64,000 bases of DNA from CALHVX01 sp051027215 (lineage in GTDB: Bacteria > Pseudomonadota > Gammaproteobacteria > Pseudomonadales > Azotimanducaceae), in contig JBPCXR010000060.1 of NCBI GenBank assembly GCA_051027215.1, forward strand, positions 27,486 through 91,485, read 5' to 3'. The translations under genes were made by a program, and so were the position numbers. The notes below the pieces were generated by a model. The model saw only the letters and a list, made by a program, of their open reading frames with translations. It was not told the DNA's origin and did not search any database. Positions 17,738 to 26,713 of this stretch are shown in pieces (positions within the stretch are counted from its first letter, which is position 1; every line of letters starts with the position of its first letter).

Positions 17738-18895
17738 ATGCGATCGGACGCGCAGCTCATAGAGCACATATTTAGCCTCATTGACCACAATGCTACGGAT
17801 GTGGGCGATGAGGATTGGCTTGAGCCCGTTGAAAACTATAGCTCGCAGGAACGATTCGAGGCCGAGATCAGATTAATGCGTCGATTACCGGTGGCATTCT
17901 GCCCATTGGCCGCACTCTCTAAACCAGGATCATACGTAGCAAGGATGTCGGCCGGTGTGCCGATCGTGGTAATACGAGGTCTTGATGGTGAAATTCGTGC
18001 CTTTCGCAATGCCTGTCGCCACCGTGGCATGCAGTTGGCCGAAGGTTCGGGCTGCACGAAGATTTTCCGCTGCACCTACCACGGCTGGGCATATCGCCTC
18101 GACGGACGGCTTGAATATGTGCCAGACGAATACGGATTTCCAAACCTAGACAAAAGCACGAACGGTCTAGTGCCCGTGCACGACGTCGCGGCGCAAGGTG
18201 GCCTGGTTTTCGTAACTCAAGACGCGCCGATTGGTGCAGGCGCGCTTGAATCTCTTCCAGACCTGCTTGCACAGGATCAGGTCATTTTCGACTCCCGTGA
18301 AACGGTCAACGAAGTTAATTGGAAGCTACAGGCGGAAGGTACGCTGGAGGGATACCACATCAAGCATGCTCATCCCGAGACATTTTATCCGTACGGGTTC
18401 GACAACCTAAACGTAATCGAAACACAGGGCCCAAACGTTCGCGTTTGCTTCCCATTCCGACGTATCGAGAAGCTACGAGAGCTACCCAGTGATGCACGCG
18501 CACTCGGACGCACCGTGACCCTCGTCAACCACATTTTTCCAGCGGCTTCAATCACCCGACTTTCTGACCATTTCACAATTTCGTTTGCCGAGCCCGAGTC
18601 CCCATTCCGCACGCGCTACTACAACTACAGGATGACGACGCCGACAAAGGACGGCGCAGCCCCTTCAGCCGATGCAGTGAGCCAGGCGAAGAAAGATGCG
18701 GCGTTCCTGGCTGATACGGGTCTGAAAGAGGACGCGAAAGTCATTCAGGATATCCAAGCCGCTATCGGATCGGGGGCGAACAAGCACTATACGTTTGGCA
18801 GATTCGAATCCGCGATTGTGCACCTACACAAAAACCTAACCCTATACCTGGACAGGTTAGCCGCGTTCGAGCGCGGGGAAGTAGAAGTTGAATAG
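17738..18895 (+). CDS. Rieske-type aromatic ring-hydroxylating oxygenase, alpha subunit
   Basis: About 385 residues. The Rieske 2Fe-2S motifs are C-R-H-R-G and, 17 residues later, C-T-Y-H-G-W. The catalytic non-heme iron block follows as E-G-T-L-E-G-Y-H-I-K-H-A-H, with its two histidines. These enzymes hydroxylate or demethylate aromatic or alicyclic compounds with electrons from a separate reductase; no reductase, ferredoxin or beta-subunit gene is next to it, so it must use distant partners or be of the single-subunit type. ATG 17738 has GGAG 8 bases upstream and was preferred to ATG 17723. Confidence 0.88.
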   Translation: MRSDAQLIEHIFSLIDHNATDVGDEDWLEPVENYSSQERFEAEIRLMRRLPVAFCPLAALSKPGSYVARMSAGVPIVVIRGLDGEIRAFRNACRHRGMQLAEGSGCTKIFRCTYHGWAYRLDGRLEYVPDEYGFPNLDKSTNGLVPVHDVAAQGGLVFVTQDAPIGAGALESLPDLLAQDQVIFDSRETVNEVNWKLQAEGTLEGYHIKHAHPETFYPYGFDNLNVIETQGPNVRVCFPFRRIEKLRELPSDARALGRTVTLVNHIFPAASITRLSDHFTISFAEPESPFRTRYYNYRMTTPTKDGAAPSADAVSQAKKDAAFLADTGLKEDAKVIQDIQAAIGSGANKHYTFGRFESAIVHLHKNLTLYLDRLAAFERGEVEVE

Positions 18896-18912
18896 CGAAG
18901 AGCAAACTCCGT

Positions 18913-20046
18913 TTAGGTCACAGACTCGCCCAGAAACCAGTTCAACAAATCAGGTAGCTCGCCCCGGGGGAAGGTATGGGAAAGATCATCGAATTCCCGG
19001 TAGGTCACACTCGCACCGGCTTTTTCCAAGGTTGCCCTAGCCAACCGCGCCACATCGACATCAAACATCCAATCTAAGGCGCCGTGCACCAGATAGGTCG
19101 GTACAGCGCGAACCCGGTCCATGTCCACCGCCTCCAGTACCAGCGGATGAAAACTCGACGCCATTGGCGCAAGGTGGGTATAAGGCGCGGTCGCTTCGAA
19201 TCCAGCAAGATAAGAGAAAGTGCCACCGTCTGACATGCCGGTGAGCAGCAGCCGGTCGTCGCGCAAGGCATAGCGCTCTTTGACGAACTCCAGCATGGCT
19301 TTGAGTCGATCTGCATCAACCTCAGGCTCACCCAATGACCAGGTCGTTCCTGCGGAAGTCGGCGCCAATAGCAGAGCACCGCAACTGCGCGCCGCGCTAA
19401 GCCAACTCCAGAGAAAGCTGCGCCCATGACCGCTACCGCCATGCAGCGCCACAATGAGCGGCGCCGGCCGCTCTTCGTCGTAATCCTCCGGTACGTACAA
19501 GGAAAACCCACCACGCTGTTTCGTATCGTTGCCCGCATGCAACACACCCGTGTGGGGCTGCTCTGGTGCTTCGCTAAGAATCTGCGCGAGCGCTTCTACG
19601 GGTTCGGATCCGAGGCTTGCGAGATCCGCCCGCGCATTGACCGCCCCCTCTTCGAGATAGAAACGGCTGACCGGTGGCAGCATACGGGTCAACGGGTACA
19701 GCGCATCCAACGCTTTGCTGAGCATTCCCAAGGACTTATAGGCTGTCATGATGGGTTGCTGAGTACCGGGGCTGCGAGAAAACTCCGAGAGCCCACGGCT
19801 GGTCAACTGGGCGGCTTCCAGCGCGCAATCGCGAAACCCGGTTAGATGCTCGGGCCACGCCGCCGCTTCGAAAGTGGAACGACCTTCAGCTAACGGCGCC
19901 TGCAGATCACGCAACTCCTGCGCCAAAGCAGAGACGTTGGGTGGGTGCAAATAGCGCCCTGCCTGTGAAAGCGCACCGAGTCCTGCTAACAGAGCCGGCA
20001 GTAACGCTGTGGTAGCATCGAGCAATTCGTCAGTCGTATCAGTCAT
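18913..20046 (-). CDS. alpha/beta hydrolase (esterase/phospholipase type)
   Basis: A 377-residue protein. The first ~170 residues are helical and unlike known domains. The rest is an alpha/beta hydrolase with oxyanion H-G-G-S-G, nucleophile G-M-S-D-G-G, acid D in G-A-L-D-W-M and histidine in L-S-H-T-F-P, resembling poly(3-hydroxybutyrate) depolymerase-like or phospholipase/carboxylesterase proteins. There is no signal peptide, so it is likely cytosolic. Its ATG overlaps the ATG of the divergent MoxR gene by two bases (CATG), which leaves no room for separate promoters if both starts are right. Confidence 0.83.
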   Translation of the reverse strand: MTDTTDELLDATTALLPALLAGLGALSQAGRYLHPPNVSALAQELRDLQAPLAEGRSTFEAAAWPEHLTGFRDCALEAAQLTSRGLSEFSRSPGTQQPIMTAYKSLGMLSKALDALYPLTRMLPPVSRFYLEEGAVNARADLASLGSEPVEALAQILSEAPEQPHTGVLHAGNDTKQRGGFSLYVPEDYDEERPAPLIVALHGGSGHGRSFLWSWLSAARSCGALLLAPTSAGTTWSLGEPEVDADRLKAMLEFVKERYALRDDRLLLTGMSDGGTFSYLAGFEATAPYTHLAPMASSFHPLVLEAVDMDRVRAVPTYLVHGALDWMFDVDVARLARATLEKAGASVTYREFDDLSHTFPRGELPDLLNWFLGESVT

Positions 20047-20833
20047 GCAACCATATTACCTGCCCATCAATGATGAAGTCGCGATCTTTCGCGCAGCATT
20101 CGAGGCACGCTTGCCGGTCCTGCTCAAAGGCCCCACAGGCTGCGGCAAAACGCGTTTTGTCGAAGCCATGGCCCATGAGCTGTTCCCCAATCAGGAGGAA
20201 TATCGGCTCACCACCATTGCCTGCCATGAAGACCTAACGGCAACCGATCTGGTAGGGCGCTATCTACTACTGGGCGATGAATCACGCTGGGCTGACGGTC
20301 CACTCACCCATTCTGTGCGCAACGGTGGCTTGTGCTATCTGGACGAGATCGTTGAAGCGCGCAAAGACACGACGGTGTTGATTCATGCGCTCACCGATCA
20401 TCGGCGCATTCTGCCCATCGAAAAAACTGGCGAGCTGGTACACGCCGATCCGAGCTTTCTGTTGGTTATCTCCTACAATCCTGGCTACCAAAGCGTGCTC
20501 AAAGACCTCAAACCCAGCACTCGACAACGCTTTGTCAGCTTAGAATTTGACTACCCTGGCGAAGCCCAGGAAGCCGAGATTATCGCCCACGAGAGCGGCG
20601 TCGATGCGGCCATGGCTGAGCGGCTGGCCGTGATCGGCGCAAAGGTCCGCAACCTGCGGGAACACGGCTTCGAAGAAGGCGTGAGCACGCGGCTGTTGAT
20701 CTATACGGCAAACCTGATCCAGGGTGGCATCGAACCTAGACGCGCTGCGCAAAGCGCCATCGTTACCGCGATCTCCGATGACGCCACTGTACAGATTGCC
20801 GTGAGCGACATTGTCGATGCGGTTTTGCCTTGA
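20045..20833 (+). CDS. MoxR-type AAA+ ATPase, CbbQ/NirQ/NorQ family
   Basis: A 262-residue AAA+ protein: Walker A G-P-T-G-C-G-K-T, Walker B C-Y-L-D-E-I-V-E-A, and the CbbQ/NorQ-type helix insert segment P-S-F-L-L-V-I-S-Y-N-P-G-Y-Q. With its VWA partner, the next gene, it forms a remodelling or metal-insertion chaperone, as CbbQ/CbbO do for Rubisco and NorQ/NorD for nitric oxide reductase. Neither client is in the window, so the target is unknown. ATG 20045 fits the family start; GTG 20009 in frame would add 12 residues. Confidence 0.9.
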   Translation: MQPYYLPINDEVAIFRAAFEARLPVLLKGPTGCGKTRFVEAMAHELFPNQEEYRLTTIACHEDLTATDLVGRYLLLGDESRWADGPLTHSVRNGGLCYLDEIVEARKDTTVLIHALTDHRRILPIEKTGELVHADPSFLLVISYNPGYQSVLKDLKPSTRQRFVSLEFDYPGEAQEAEIIAHESGVDAAMAERLAVIGAKVRNLREHGFEEGVSTRLLIYTANLIQGGIEPRRAAQSAIVTAISDDATVQIAVSDIVDAVLP

Positions 20834-22833
20834 TCGAACTGGCAGATCTGGAAGCATCGCTAACGCTATTCGTTGAAGGCGTGGCCGGTCAATATCTACA
20901 CGTCAAACCCGACTCGCAGTTTGCTGGGCAAACCAGCTTGTCCGAATTCGCGGCGCAATCTGTAGACGCGATCTATCTGCCAGAACAATTACCCCAAGGC
21001 ACGCGTTCCGATTATCGCGTCCTGGCCATGCAGCAGATCAGCATGCGCCTCTACGGTACCTTTGATTTTCGAATTGCGCAGTTTCTCACACGCTGCGACT
21101 CCCCAGGCGATCAACCAGCAAAAGACACAGCACTGCGCATGGGTGAGCTGCAGCGTTTGCGGCAACGGTATCGTTGGCCGGGCTTATTTCAGGCTCTATT
21201 TGAAAACGCCGAGCGCCTGCGGTTGGACTATCGAACGCTGCGGGATTTTCCAGGCTTGGGCAAGCACTTCGTGAGCTACTACAGCGCTACCAGTCTAGAC
21301 TCAGCGCTAACCATCGACCCGCTGCAACAGCTACAAAGCGACTGGCGCGAGCAACACCGAGTGATGTTGGCGCACCCCGGCGAACATTGCACCGACCCAA
21401 ATTTGCAAGCGCTCTATAACGACGATGCCAGCGTTTACGACAGCGCTGTGCTCGCCGATGAAATCTACAAACTGCTACTGCAAGCATACGATCCGGCGAC
21501 CATCGCCCAAGGTATCGCGCTCACCACAGAGGAAGAGGTGGAAACCAGCGCGGATTGGCTGGAGCGCGAAGCCAGATTAATCGATTGGGAGGAAGAACAA
21601 GCCAGCGCCCAAACACAGATGATGAATGCCCTGCTGCTGGATCCTCAGGATGTGGATGTAGCAGCCATTGATGGTCTCGACGGCGACATCCGTCCTGATG
21701 ACGCCAATCTGAACACCATCGCACAACAAGATGCTGCGCCAGCGGACCCCGAGCAACTACAACGCCGCCTAGACATGGAACGCGCCGCGTTGCGCCATGC
21801 TTTGGGTGAAGATCGATCGTTGGCGCGTAGCTATCGCTATGACGAGTGGCACTATCTAGACAATCGCTATCTACGCAGCTGGTGTCGCCTGTTCGAAGAA
21901 CAGCTGAACCCTGACCCGGACCTCGATGGTACGGAGTTGGGCCAGCGGGTGCGGCAGTGGCGCGATGAAATTCGGCGTCGGCTGAGTTTAATCAAACCCC
22001 TGGGCTACTTGCGCCAACGCGGAGTCGAGGACGGTGATGAGCTAGATTTCAATTCTGTGCTCGATAGCAGACTAGATGCCGCCGCCGGGCTTACACCCAG
22101 CGAGCGTGTCTATAGTCGTAGAGATCGAGTGCAGCGAGATTTGTGCGCGGCGTTTCTGATCGATCTATCTGCCTCTACCGATGATCCGATGGAAGCCCCT
22201 GAACCGGAACCGGATCAGCTCGAAGCTGGCGCCGATGTGAACTTACGCGACCCGTTTGAGGTGGACTTCGATCCGGCGAGCTTGACTGCCGATAAATCCA
22301 GCACCCGGCGCATCATCGACGTGCAACGGGAGGCGATGCTGGCGATGTCCGCTGCACTAGAGTCGCTTGGTGACGAATACGGCATATTCGGCTTTTCCGG
22401 ATACGGCAAAGACTGCGTGGAGTACTACGTCGCTAAGGAAATCGGCCAGTCATTCACGGCAAAAACGCTGCACAGCATCGCGGCCATGAAGCCTCGCCGG
22501 AGCACCCGTATGGGACCAGCGATCCGACACACCACTCGCAAGCTATTGGCTTCAGGGCATGCGATGAAACTGATGATCATGCTCAGCGATGGCTTCCCCC
22601 AAGACAGCGACTACGGGCCCACTCGAGGTGAGCATGAATACGGTGTGCAAGATACTGCTAAAGCGTTGGAAGAAGCCGAGCGCGCGGGCATCCGAACCTT
22701 CTGCATCACCGTAGACCGCTCTAGTCACGATTACTTGTCACGCATGTGCCCAAGTGATCAGTACCTGATCATTGAGGAAGTAGATGAATTACCCGCCGCA
22801 CTGGGCAAGGTTTACGAGCGTCTAGCCAGCTGA
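20830..22833 (+). CDS. VWA domain protein, CbbO/NorD type
   Basis: A 667-residue partner of the preceding ATPase. The C-terminal ~200 residues are a von Willebrand factor A domain with the metal-site motif D-L-S-A-S and the later L-S-D-G-F-P. The long N-terminal region is acidic in the middle, as in CbbO/NorD proteins. The start is TTG 20830 overlapping the ATPase stop (TTGA), showing translational coupling. In the family the VWA protein recruits the client to the AAA+ ring. A hairpin follows the stop. Confidence 0.88.
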   Translation: MIELADLEASLTLFVEGVAGQYLHVKPDSQFAGQTSLSEFAAQSVDAIYLPEQLPQGTRSDYRVLAMQQISMRLYGTFDFRIAQFLTRCDSPGDQPAKDTALRMGELQRLRQRYRWPGLFQALFENAERLRLDYRTLRDFPGLGKHFVSYYSATSLDSALTIDPLQQLQSDWREQHRVMLAHPGEHCTDPNLQALYNDDASVYDSAVLADEIYKLLLQAYDPATIAQGIALTTEEEVETSADWLEREARLIDWEEEQASAQTQMMNALLLDPQDVDVAAIDGLDGDIRPDDANLNTIAQQDAAPADPEQLQRRLDMERAALRHALGEDRSLARSYRYDEWHYLDNRYLRSWCRLFEEQLNPDPDLDGTELGQRVRQWRDEIRRRLSLIKPLGYLRQRGVEDGDELDFNSVLDSRLDAAAGLTPSERVYSRRDRVQRDLCAAFLIDLSASTDDPMEAPEPEPDQLEAGADVNLRDPFEVDFDPASLTADKSSTRRIIDVQREAMLAMSAALESLGDEYGIFGFSGYGKDCVEYYVAKEIGQSFTAKTLHSIAAMKPRRSTRMGPAIRHTTRKLLASGHAMKLMIMLSDGFPQDSDYGPTRGEHEYGVQDTAKALEEAERAGIRTFCITVDRSSHDYLSRMCPSDQYLIIEEVDELPAALGKVYERLAS

Positions 22834-22854
22834 GCTGAGTTCGGTAGGGGGTAT

Positions 22855-22876
22855 AGAGCCGCCCTAAGGCGGCTCT
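22855..22876. terminator. hairpin between convergent genes, candidate bidirectional terminator
   Basis: AGAGCCGCC-CTAA-GGCGGCTCT is a perfect 9-bp stem with a 4-base loop, 21 bp after the VWA stop and 11 bp from the stop of the opposite gene. Neither side has a clear T run, so termination is inferred from position and strength only. Confidence 0.55.
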
Positions 22877-22887
22877 CCAAATAACGC

Positions 22888-23583
22888 TTAGTCGTCGCCC
22901 ATCACACCGAAGATGTGCAACAGCGACATGAACAGGTTGTAGAACGAAACGAACAAGCTGACCGTGGCTCGTATGTAGTTACGCTCACCGCCGTGAATAA
23001 TCGCGCTGGTTTGCCACAGAATGGCGGCACTGGCAAAGATCACGAAGCCGGCAGAGATGGCCGTGTGCATGGCGGAGAGGTTGAACAACCAGCTCACCAG
23101 CACCGCACCCATCAACACGAAAAACCCAACCATCAGGAATCCACCGAGAAACCCGAAGTCCTTGCGGGTGATCAGGGTGAAGGCTGAAAGCCCGACGAAG
23201 GCAGCCGAGGCGGTTGCGAACGCCGACGTCACCAGCGCCGGTCCGTTGGTCGTGCTCATGTAGTAAGCGATGACGGGGCCTGTGATGAAGCCAAGAAACC
23301 CGGTAAAGACAAAGCAGGTGAGCAATCCCCAGCCACTATCGGCAGTTTTCTCAACGAGAAACAACAGGCCAAAGAATCCGGCCAGGATGACCAGGAACGG
23401 CGGACGACCCACTCCCATGACCATGGCGACATAAGCACACACTGCGCTAAACGCCAGTGTCATACCCAGCAACATATAAGTGTTGCGCAATACACTGTTG
23501 ATCTGCACTCCGCCGGTGGTTTGCCCAGCGGTCGCAGCGCCAACAGCGCTCTGTGAAGTTCGAAAACGGGGCTCTTGAGCCAT
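22888..23583 (-). CDS. Bax inhibitor-1/YccA family membrane protein
   Basis: A 231-residue inner-membrane protein with about seven hydrophobic helices, starting after a ~35-residue soluble tail rich in A, G and T, as in YccA/YbhL. The C-terminal block L-F-V-S-F-Y-N-L-F-M-S-L-L is typical of the family. Members act as proton-sensitive calcium leak channels or as FtsH modulators; which applies here is unknown. The ATG at 23583 has GAGG 6 bases upstream. A good sigma-70 promoter lies 30 bp before it. Confidence 0.9.
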   Translation of the reverse strand: MAQEPRFRTSQSAVGAATAGQTTGGVQINSVLRNTYMLLGMTLAFSAVCAYVAMVMGVGRPPFLVILAGFFGLLFLVEKTADSGWGLLTCFVFTGFLGFITGPVIAYYMSTTNGPALVTSAFATASAAFVGLSAFTLITRKDFGFLGGFLMVGFFVLMGAVLVSWLFNLSAMHTAISAGFVIFASAAILWQTSAIIHGGERNYIRATVSLFVSFYNLFMSLLHIFGVMGDD

Positions 23584-23613
23584 GACTAGCCTCATTACTT
23601 AATGGATACCCAC

Positions 23614-23642
23614 TATATAGGGAATCTGGTGAAACAGTTCAA
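23614..23642 (-). promoter_or_regulatory. sigma-70-like promoter of the Bax inhibitor-1 gene
   Basis: On the minus strand, TTGAAC (23642-23637), a 17-base spacer and TATATA (23619-23614) resemble -35 and -10 boxes at ideal spacing, with the -10 about 30 bases before the start codon. Confidence 0.55.
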
Positions 23643-23754
23643 GGCTATGTATTTGGTCAGACCAAACACTGGCCTGGCCAATGGTGCGACTCAATTGCGG
23701 CAGAACAGAGTTAACGGACCGCCGACAATACCGGCACGACCGACGGTCCTGGCG

Positions 23755-24072
23755 TCAAGCGCCCACGTTGCTTAACTTCAACGCCGCAGGCTCCTCGGAA
23801 TCGTCCTGGGCCCGCACTTCGTTCACCAGTGCGCTCACCTCACCAAGGTCCAAGGCTTCCATGTCGAGGGCAATTAGAATGAACAACAGCAGCTGCGCCC
23901 CAAGCGAGCCGTTGTTGACCTTCGAACGTAAATTGCTCTCGTGCTGGACAACCCCCAGCTCACTCAGGCGGCGCGCCAGTTCACGATATTCAACGCCTTT
24001 GAGCGCCATTCGCGAGCGGATGATTCTACGAATCGCTTCGCGCATTTCCGGTGAGTCAAAAAATTTAGCCAC
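23755..24072 (-). CDS. small DUF6471-like protein
   Basis: A 105-residue, mostly helical protein. The pattern R-E-L-A-R-R-L-S-E-L-G followed by E-S-N-L-R-S-K-V-N-N-G resembles DUF6471 proteins, whose helices recall a helix-turn-helix, so it may bind DNA; this is only a resemblance. The start is GTG 24072 with a strong AAGGAGG 7 bases upstream, which makes it a convincing gene despite its size. It is divergent from the trypsin-like protease gene. Confidence 0.75.
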   Translation of the reverse strand: MAKFFDSPEMREAIRRIIRSRMALKGVEYRELARRLSELGVVQHESNLRSKVNNGSLGAQLLLFILIALDMEALDLGEVSALVNEVRAQDDSEEPAALKLSNVGA

Positions 24073-24404
24073 TTCGTGTCCTCCTTAACTCTCTGGTTGA
24101 GTGCCCCCCACCAGAAAATCAATCGTCTATTAAAAGAATGCTACGGGCGCGAATTGTAAGGATCGAGAGCGGATCCGTACGCAAACGACTGTAAAATCTC
24201 TGTCTCAATTGTTTGCCCGTTGCCAAGGTTGGGTTACAAGTGACCCAAATTCATCAACTTAAGAGGCCATACAAAAGCATAGCTCATAGGCTGGGACACG
24301 TTATCCGGGGTAACCGAAGCCAGATCGGCATTAGAACCCCAGATCAGTGCCTGTTCCGCGCAATTTCATTGCATAATTGCCTACCCGAGCTCTAGAACAA
24401 CCTT
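24073..24404. other. divergent intergenic region, no gene seen
   Basis: About 330 bp between the DUF6471-like and protease genes. It should hold both promoters; a -10-like CATAAT lies about 28 bases before the protease start. I see no RNA gene or further ORF. Confidence 0.35.
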
Positions 24405-25718
24405 TTGCGCGCATTCTCGCCAGCGACCCGGCCCCACACATTGTCGGACATCCAGTATTGGATTCTGGGCACCATCGCCCTGCTGACCTTCTGTCCCGGA
24501 CTCAGCACCGCCCAGCCGGCGACGGAGCGATTTACCGAGCACTACGATCTCATTTATCAAATCCGCGACATTGCCCGCAGCGCCGCAGCAAAGTCGTCTA
24601 TTGGCAGCGGCTTTCAAGTCAGCGCCGACGGTTTAATCGTAACCAACTTCCATGTGGTTGCGGGATACGTGAATGCCCCAGAGAACCGCCGACTGGAGTA
24701 TCTTGATCAACAGGGCAACAGCGGTGCGCTGGAGCTGTTGGACTTCGACGTCATCAACGATCTGGCTTTGCTAAGGCACCCAGCCCCGACACCCAAGCAC
24801 TTCTCTCTCGCCGCTACGCCGCTAACCAAAGGTGCGCTGATCTACGCCCTGGGTAACCCCCATGATCTTGGCATCACTTTGGTGTTTGGCGCCAACAACG
24901 GCATGGTGGAGCACAGTTACGATCCCCAGATTTTGTTTTCCGGTTCGCTCAATCCAGGCATGAGCGGCGGACCCGGATTGAACGAAGCAGGAGAGGTGGT
25001 AGGCGTTAACGTTGCGACCGCTGGTAGCCAGCTCAGCTTTCTGGTTCCACTTAAGGCGCTGCGAAAGCTGCTTTCGGCAAATCGAAGTGTGTCTGAGGAC
25101 AGCTACCACACAGAGATCAGCGTGCAGTTAAGACATTGGCAACAGGATCGTTTCGCAGACTTGCTCGCCAGACCCTGGCCAACAACAACGCTGGGGGAAC
25201 ACCAGATTCTGGATGAGTTGCGAAGTGACTTTCAGTGTTGGGGCAACAGCAACGACGAGGACAAAGACGCGAATGTGCGCACCCATCGCACTAGCTGCAC
25301 ATCAGGAAACAGCGTTTATTTGGGTCAACGTCTAAACACAGGGCAGATCCACTACTCGTTCGACAATCAGATCGCGCTAGATCTTTCTGCTTATCGCTTT
25401 CACGCACTGATTGGCCAACAACGCGTCTCGGCAGACAACAGCGCGAATATCGACCAGGTAACGCCATATCAATGCACTAGCGATTTCCTCACTGGACCAG
25501 AGACCGATACGACCGGCCTGCCGGGGGCTCGCTTCACCAAGGGCAGCTATTGCGTACGTACCTACACGCGGCTGGAGAAACTCTACGATGTGTTGTTCCT
25601 AGGGGAACACAGCCGCAAAGATCGGGTGCTGACCGCCCACTACACCCTAGCCGGTGTCGAGCAAGCCACTGCCGACGCGTTTCTACGCCGCTTTCTCCAG
25701 GAGCTTGGGTGGAACTAG
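24405..25718 (+). CDS. exported trypsin-like serine protease (S1 family)
   Basis: A 437-residue protein with an N-terminal signal sequence (hydrophobic W-I-L-G-T-I-A-L-L-T-F) and a trypsin-fold domain carrying the triad: N-F-H-V-V, D-V-I-N-D-L-A-L-L and G-M-S-G-G-P. There is no PDZ domain; the C-terminal ~200 residues are unrecognised and contain cysteines in pairs, as expected in the periplasm. The start is uncertain: TTG 24405 is the first in frame, and TTG 24441 is equally possible. The next gene starts within its last codons, so the two are coupled. Confidence 0.78.
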   Translation: MRAFSPATRPHTLSDIQYWILGTIALLTFCPGLSTAQPATERFTEHYDLIYQIRDIARSAAAKSSIGSGFQVSADGLIVTNFHVVAGYVNAPENRRLEYLDQQGNSGALELLDFDVINDLALLRHPAPTPKHFSLAATPLTKGALIYALGNPHDLGITLVFGANNGMVEHSYDPQILFSGSLNPGMSGGPGLNEAGEVVGVNVATAGSQLSFLVPLKALRKLLSANRSVSEDSYHTEISVQLRHWQQDRFADLLARPWPTTTLGEHQILDELRSDFQCWGNSNDEDKDANVRTHRTSCTSGNSVYLGQRLNTGQIHYSFDNQIALDLSAYRFHALIGQQRVSADNSANIDQVTPYQCTSDFLTGPETDTTGLPGARFTKGSYCVRTYTRLEKLYDVLFLGEHSRKDRVLTAHYTLAGVEQATADAFLRRFLQELGWN

Positions 25719-26713
25719 CCGTTACCATATTGGGTCGTCCGGCCCAGCCTGTGCAACGATTGCACCTCGGTGCCGGTCCAGCAACGTTGGGTCGCTCGTT
25801 CGCCTGCGATCTGGTACTTGCGGATCCGCGAGTCGAAGCGGTTCACCTGGAAGTAGGTTGCGATGAAACCGGTGCACTGGTGGTTTGCGATCTCGGCTCA
25901 CTAAACGGCACCAGTGTGAACGGCCAGACCATCGATCCCGGCGTTCCAATAGCGCTCGAGTCCGGGGATACACTGATACTGGGCCACACCAGGTTACGAG
26001 TATTCCGTCAGGACCACGATGTCGGACCGGCCCGTTCGCCTTCAAACGTGGAACAACTTAGAGACCGGCTTAGCACCCCGCGCTGGCTCCTTGGCTTCAC
26101 CGCCATTGGGCTCAGCATCTTCCTGCTATTTGATTACCTACACTACGGCGGCGACTACAGCACCAGTATCACTGTACGGCGCATCATGGATTTTGGCCTA
26201 CAGGCAGGGTTGTGGATGCTGTTCTGGGGCACAGTCAATAAATTGGTACGAGGAGAATTCAGCTTCTGGCCGCACTGGTGCGTTGGTGTTGCCACGGTCG
26301 CAGTGATGCCGCTGCTGGATGAACTACTGGGATTCGTCGGTTTCAATTGGCAATCCATGCAGGCCCACCGCTTCTTGGATGCGCTTTTTAACTTTGCAGT
26401 CGTGGTAGCCTCACTGTACTTCGCGCTGGGGTTAGCTACTTTTCTGCGGCGACGAGCACGAACTTGGATCGCCCTGCTGCCGGCAACGCTCATGTTGGTA
26501 ACAACTTATGCCTTGCCACTAATGGCTGAAGACCGGTCGGTGGCGGTGCCAGAGCTACTCAACATTTCGCGGCCTCCGGCATTCAAACTCGCCGAGGATA
26601 GCCGTGCGACGGTCTTCATCGATGCAACAGCCAAGCTCTACCCACAAGCGCAACGGGTCGCCGCGGAACAGCTGGCAAAAGAGGCTCGAGAGTCTACAGT
26701 TGGCTTGAACTAG
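25709..26713 (+). CDS. FHA domain membrane protein
   Basis: About 334 residues. The N-terminal ~100 residues are an FHA domain: T-L-G-R-S, then H-L-E-V in place of the usual S-x-x-H, and L-G-S-L-N-G-T-S-V-N-G. FHA domains bind phosphothreonine, but the altered S/H region leaves this open. Four or so hydrophobic helices follow (about residues 125-280). GTG 25709 has AGGAG 5 bases upstream and overlaps the protease stop by 10 bp; the longer frame to 25550 only shadows the protease. Its stop overlaps the convergent SelO stop (CTAG). Confidence 0.8.
   Translation: MELAVTILGRPAQPVQRLHLGAGPATLGRSFACDLVLADPRVEAVHLEVGCDETGALVVCDLGSLNGTSVNGQTIDPGVPIALESGDTLILGHTRLRVFRQDHDVGPARSPSNVEQLRDRLSTPRWLLGFTAIGLSIFLLFDYLHYGGDYSTSITVRRIMDFGLQAGLWMLFWGTVNKLVRGEFSFWPHWCVGVATVAVMPLLDELLGFVGFNWQSMQAHRFLDALFNFAVVVASLYFALGLATFLRRRARTWIALLPATLMLVTTYALPLMAEDRSVAVPELLNISRPPAFKLAEDSRATVFIDATAKLYPQAQRVAAEQLAKEARESTVGLN

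Noticed and set aside
20045..22833. Carbon fixation (Rubisco activation) locus
   Set aside because: The ATPase/VWA pair occurs in many contexts and no Rubisco or carboxysome gene is present.
25709..26713. Type VI secretion FHA component
   Set aside because: No tss genes nearby, and the rest of the protein is a set of membrane helices.
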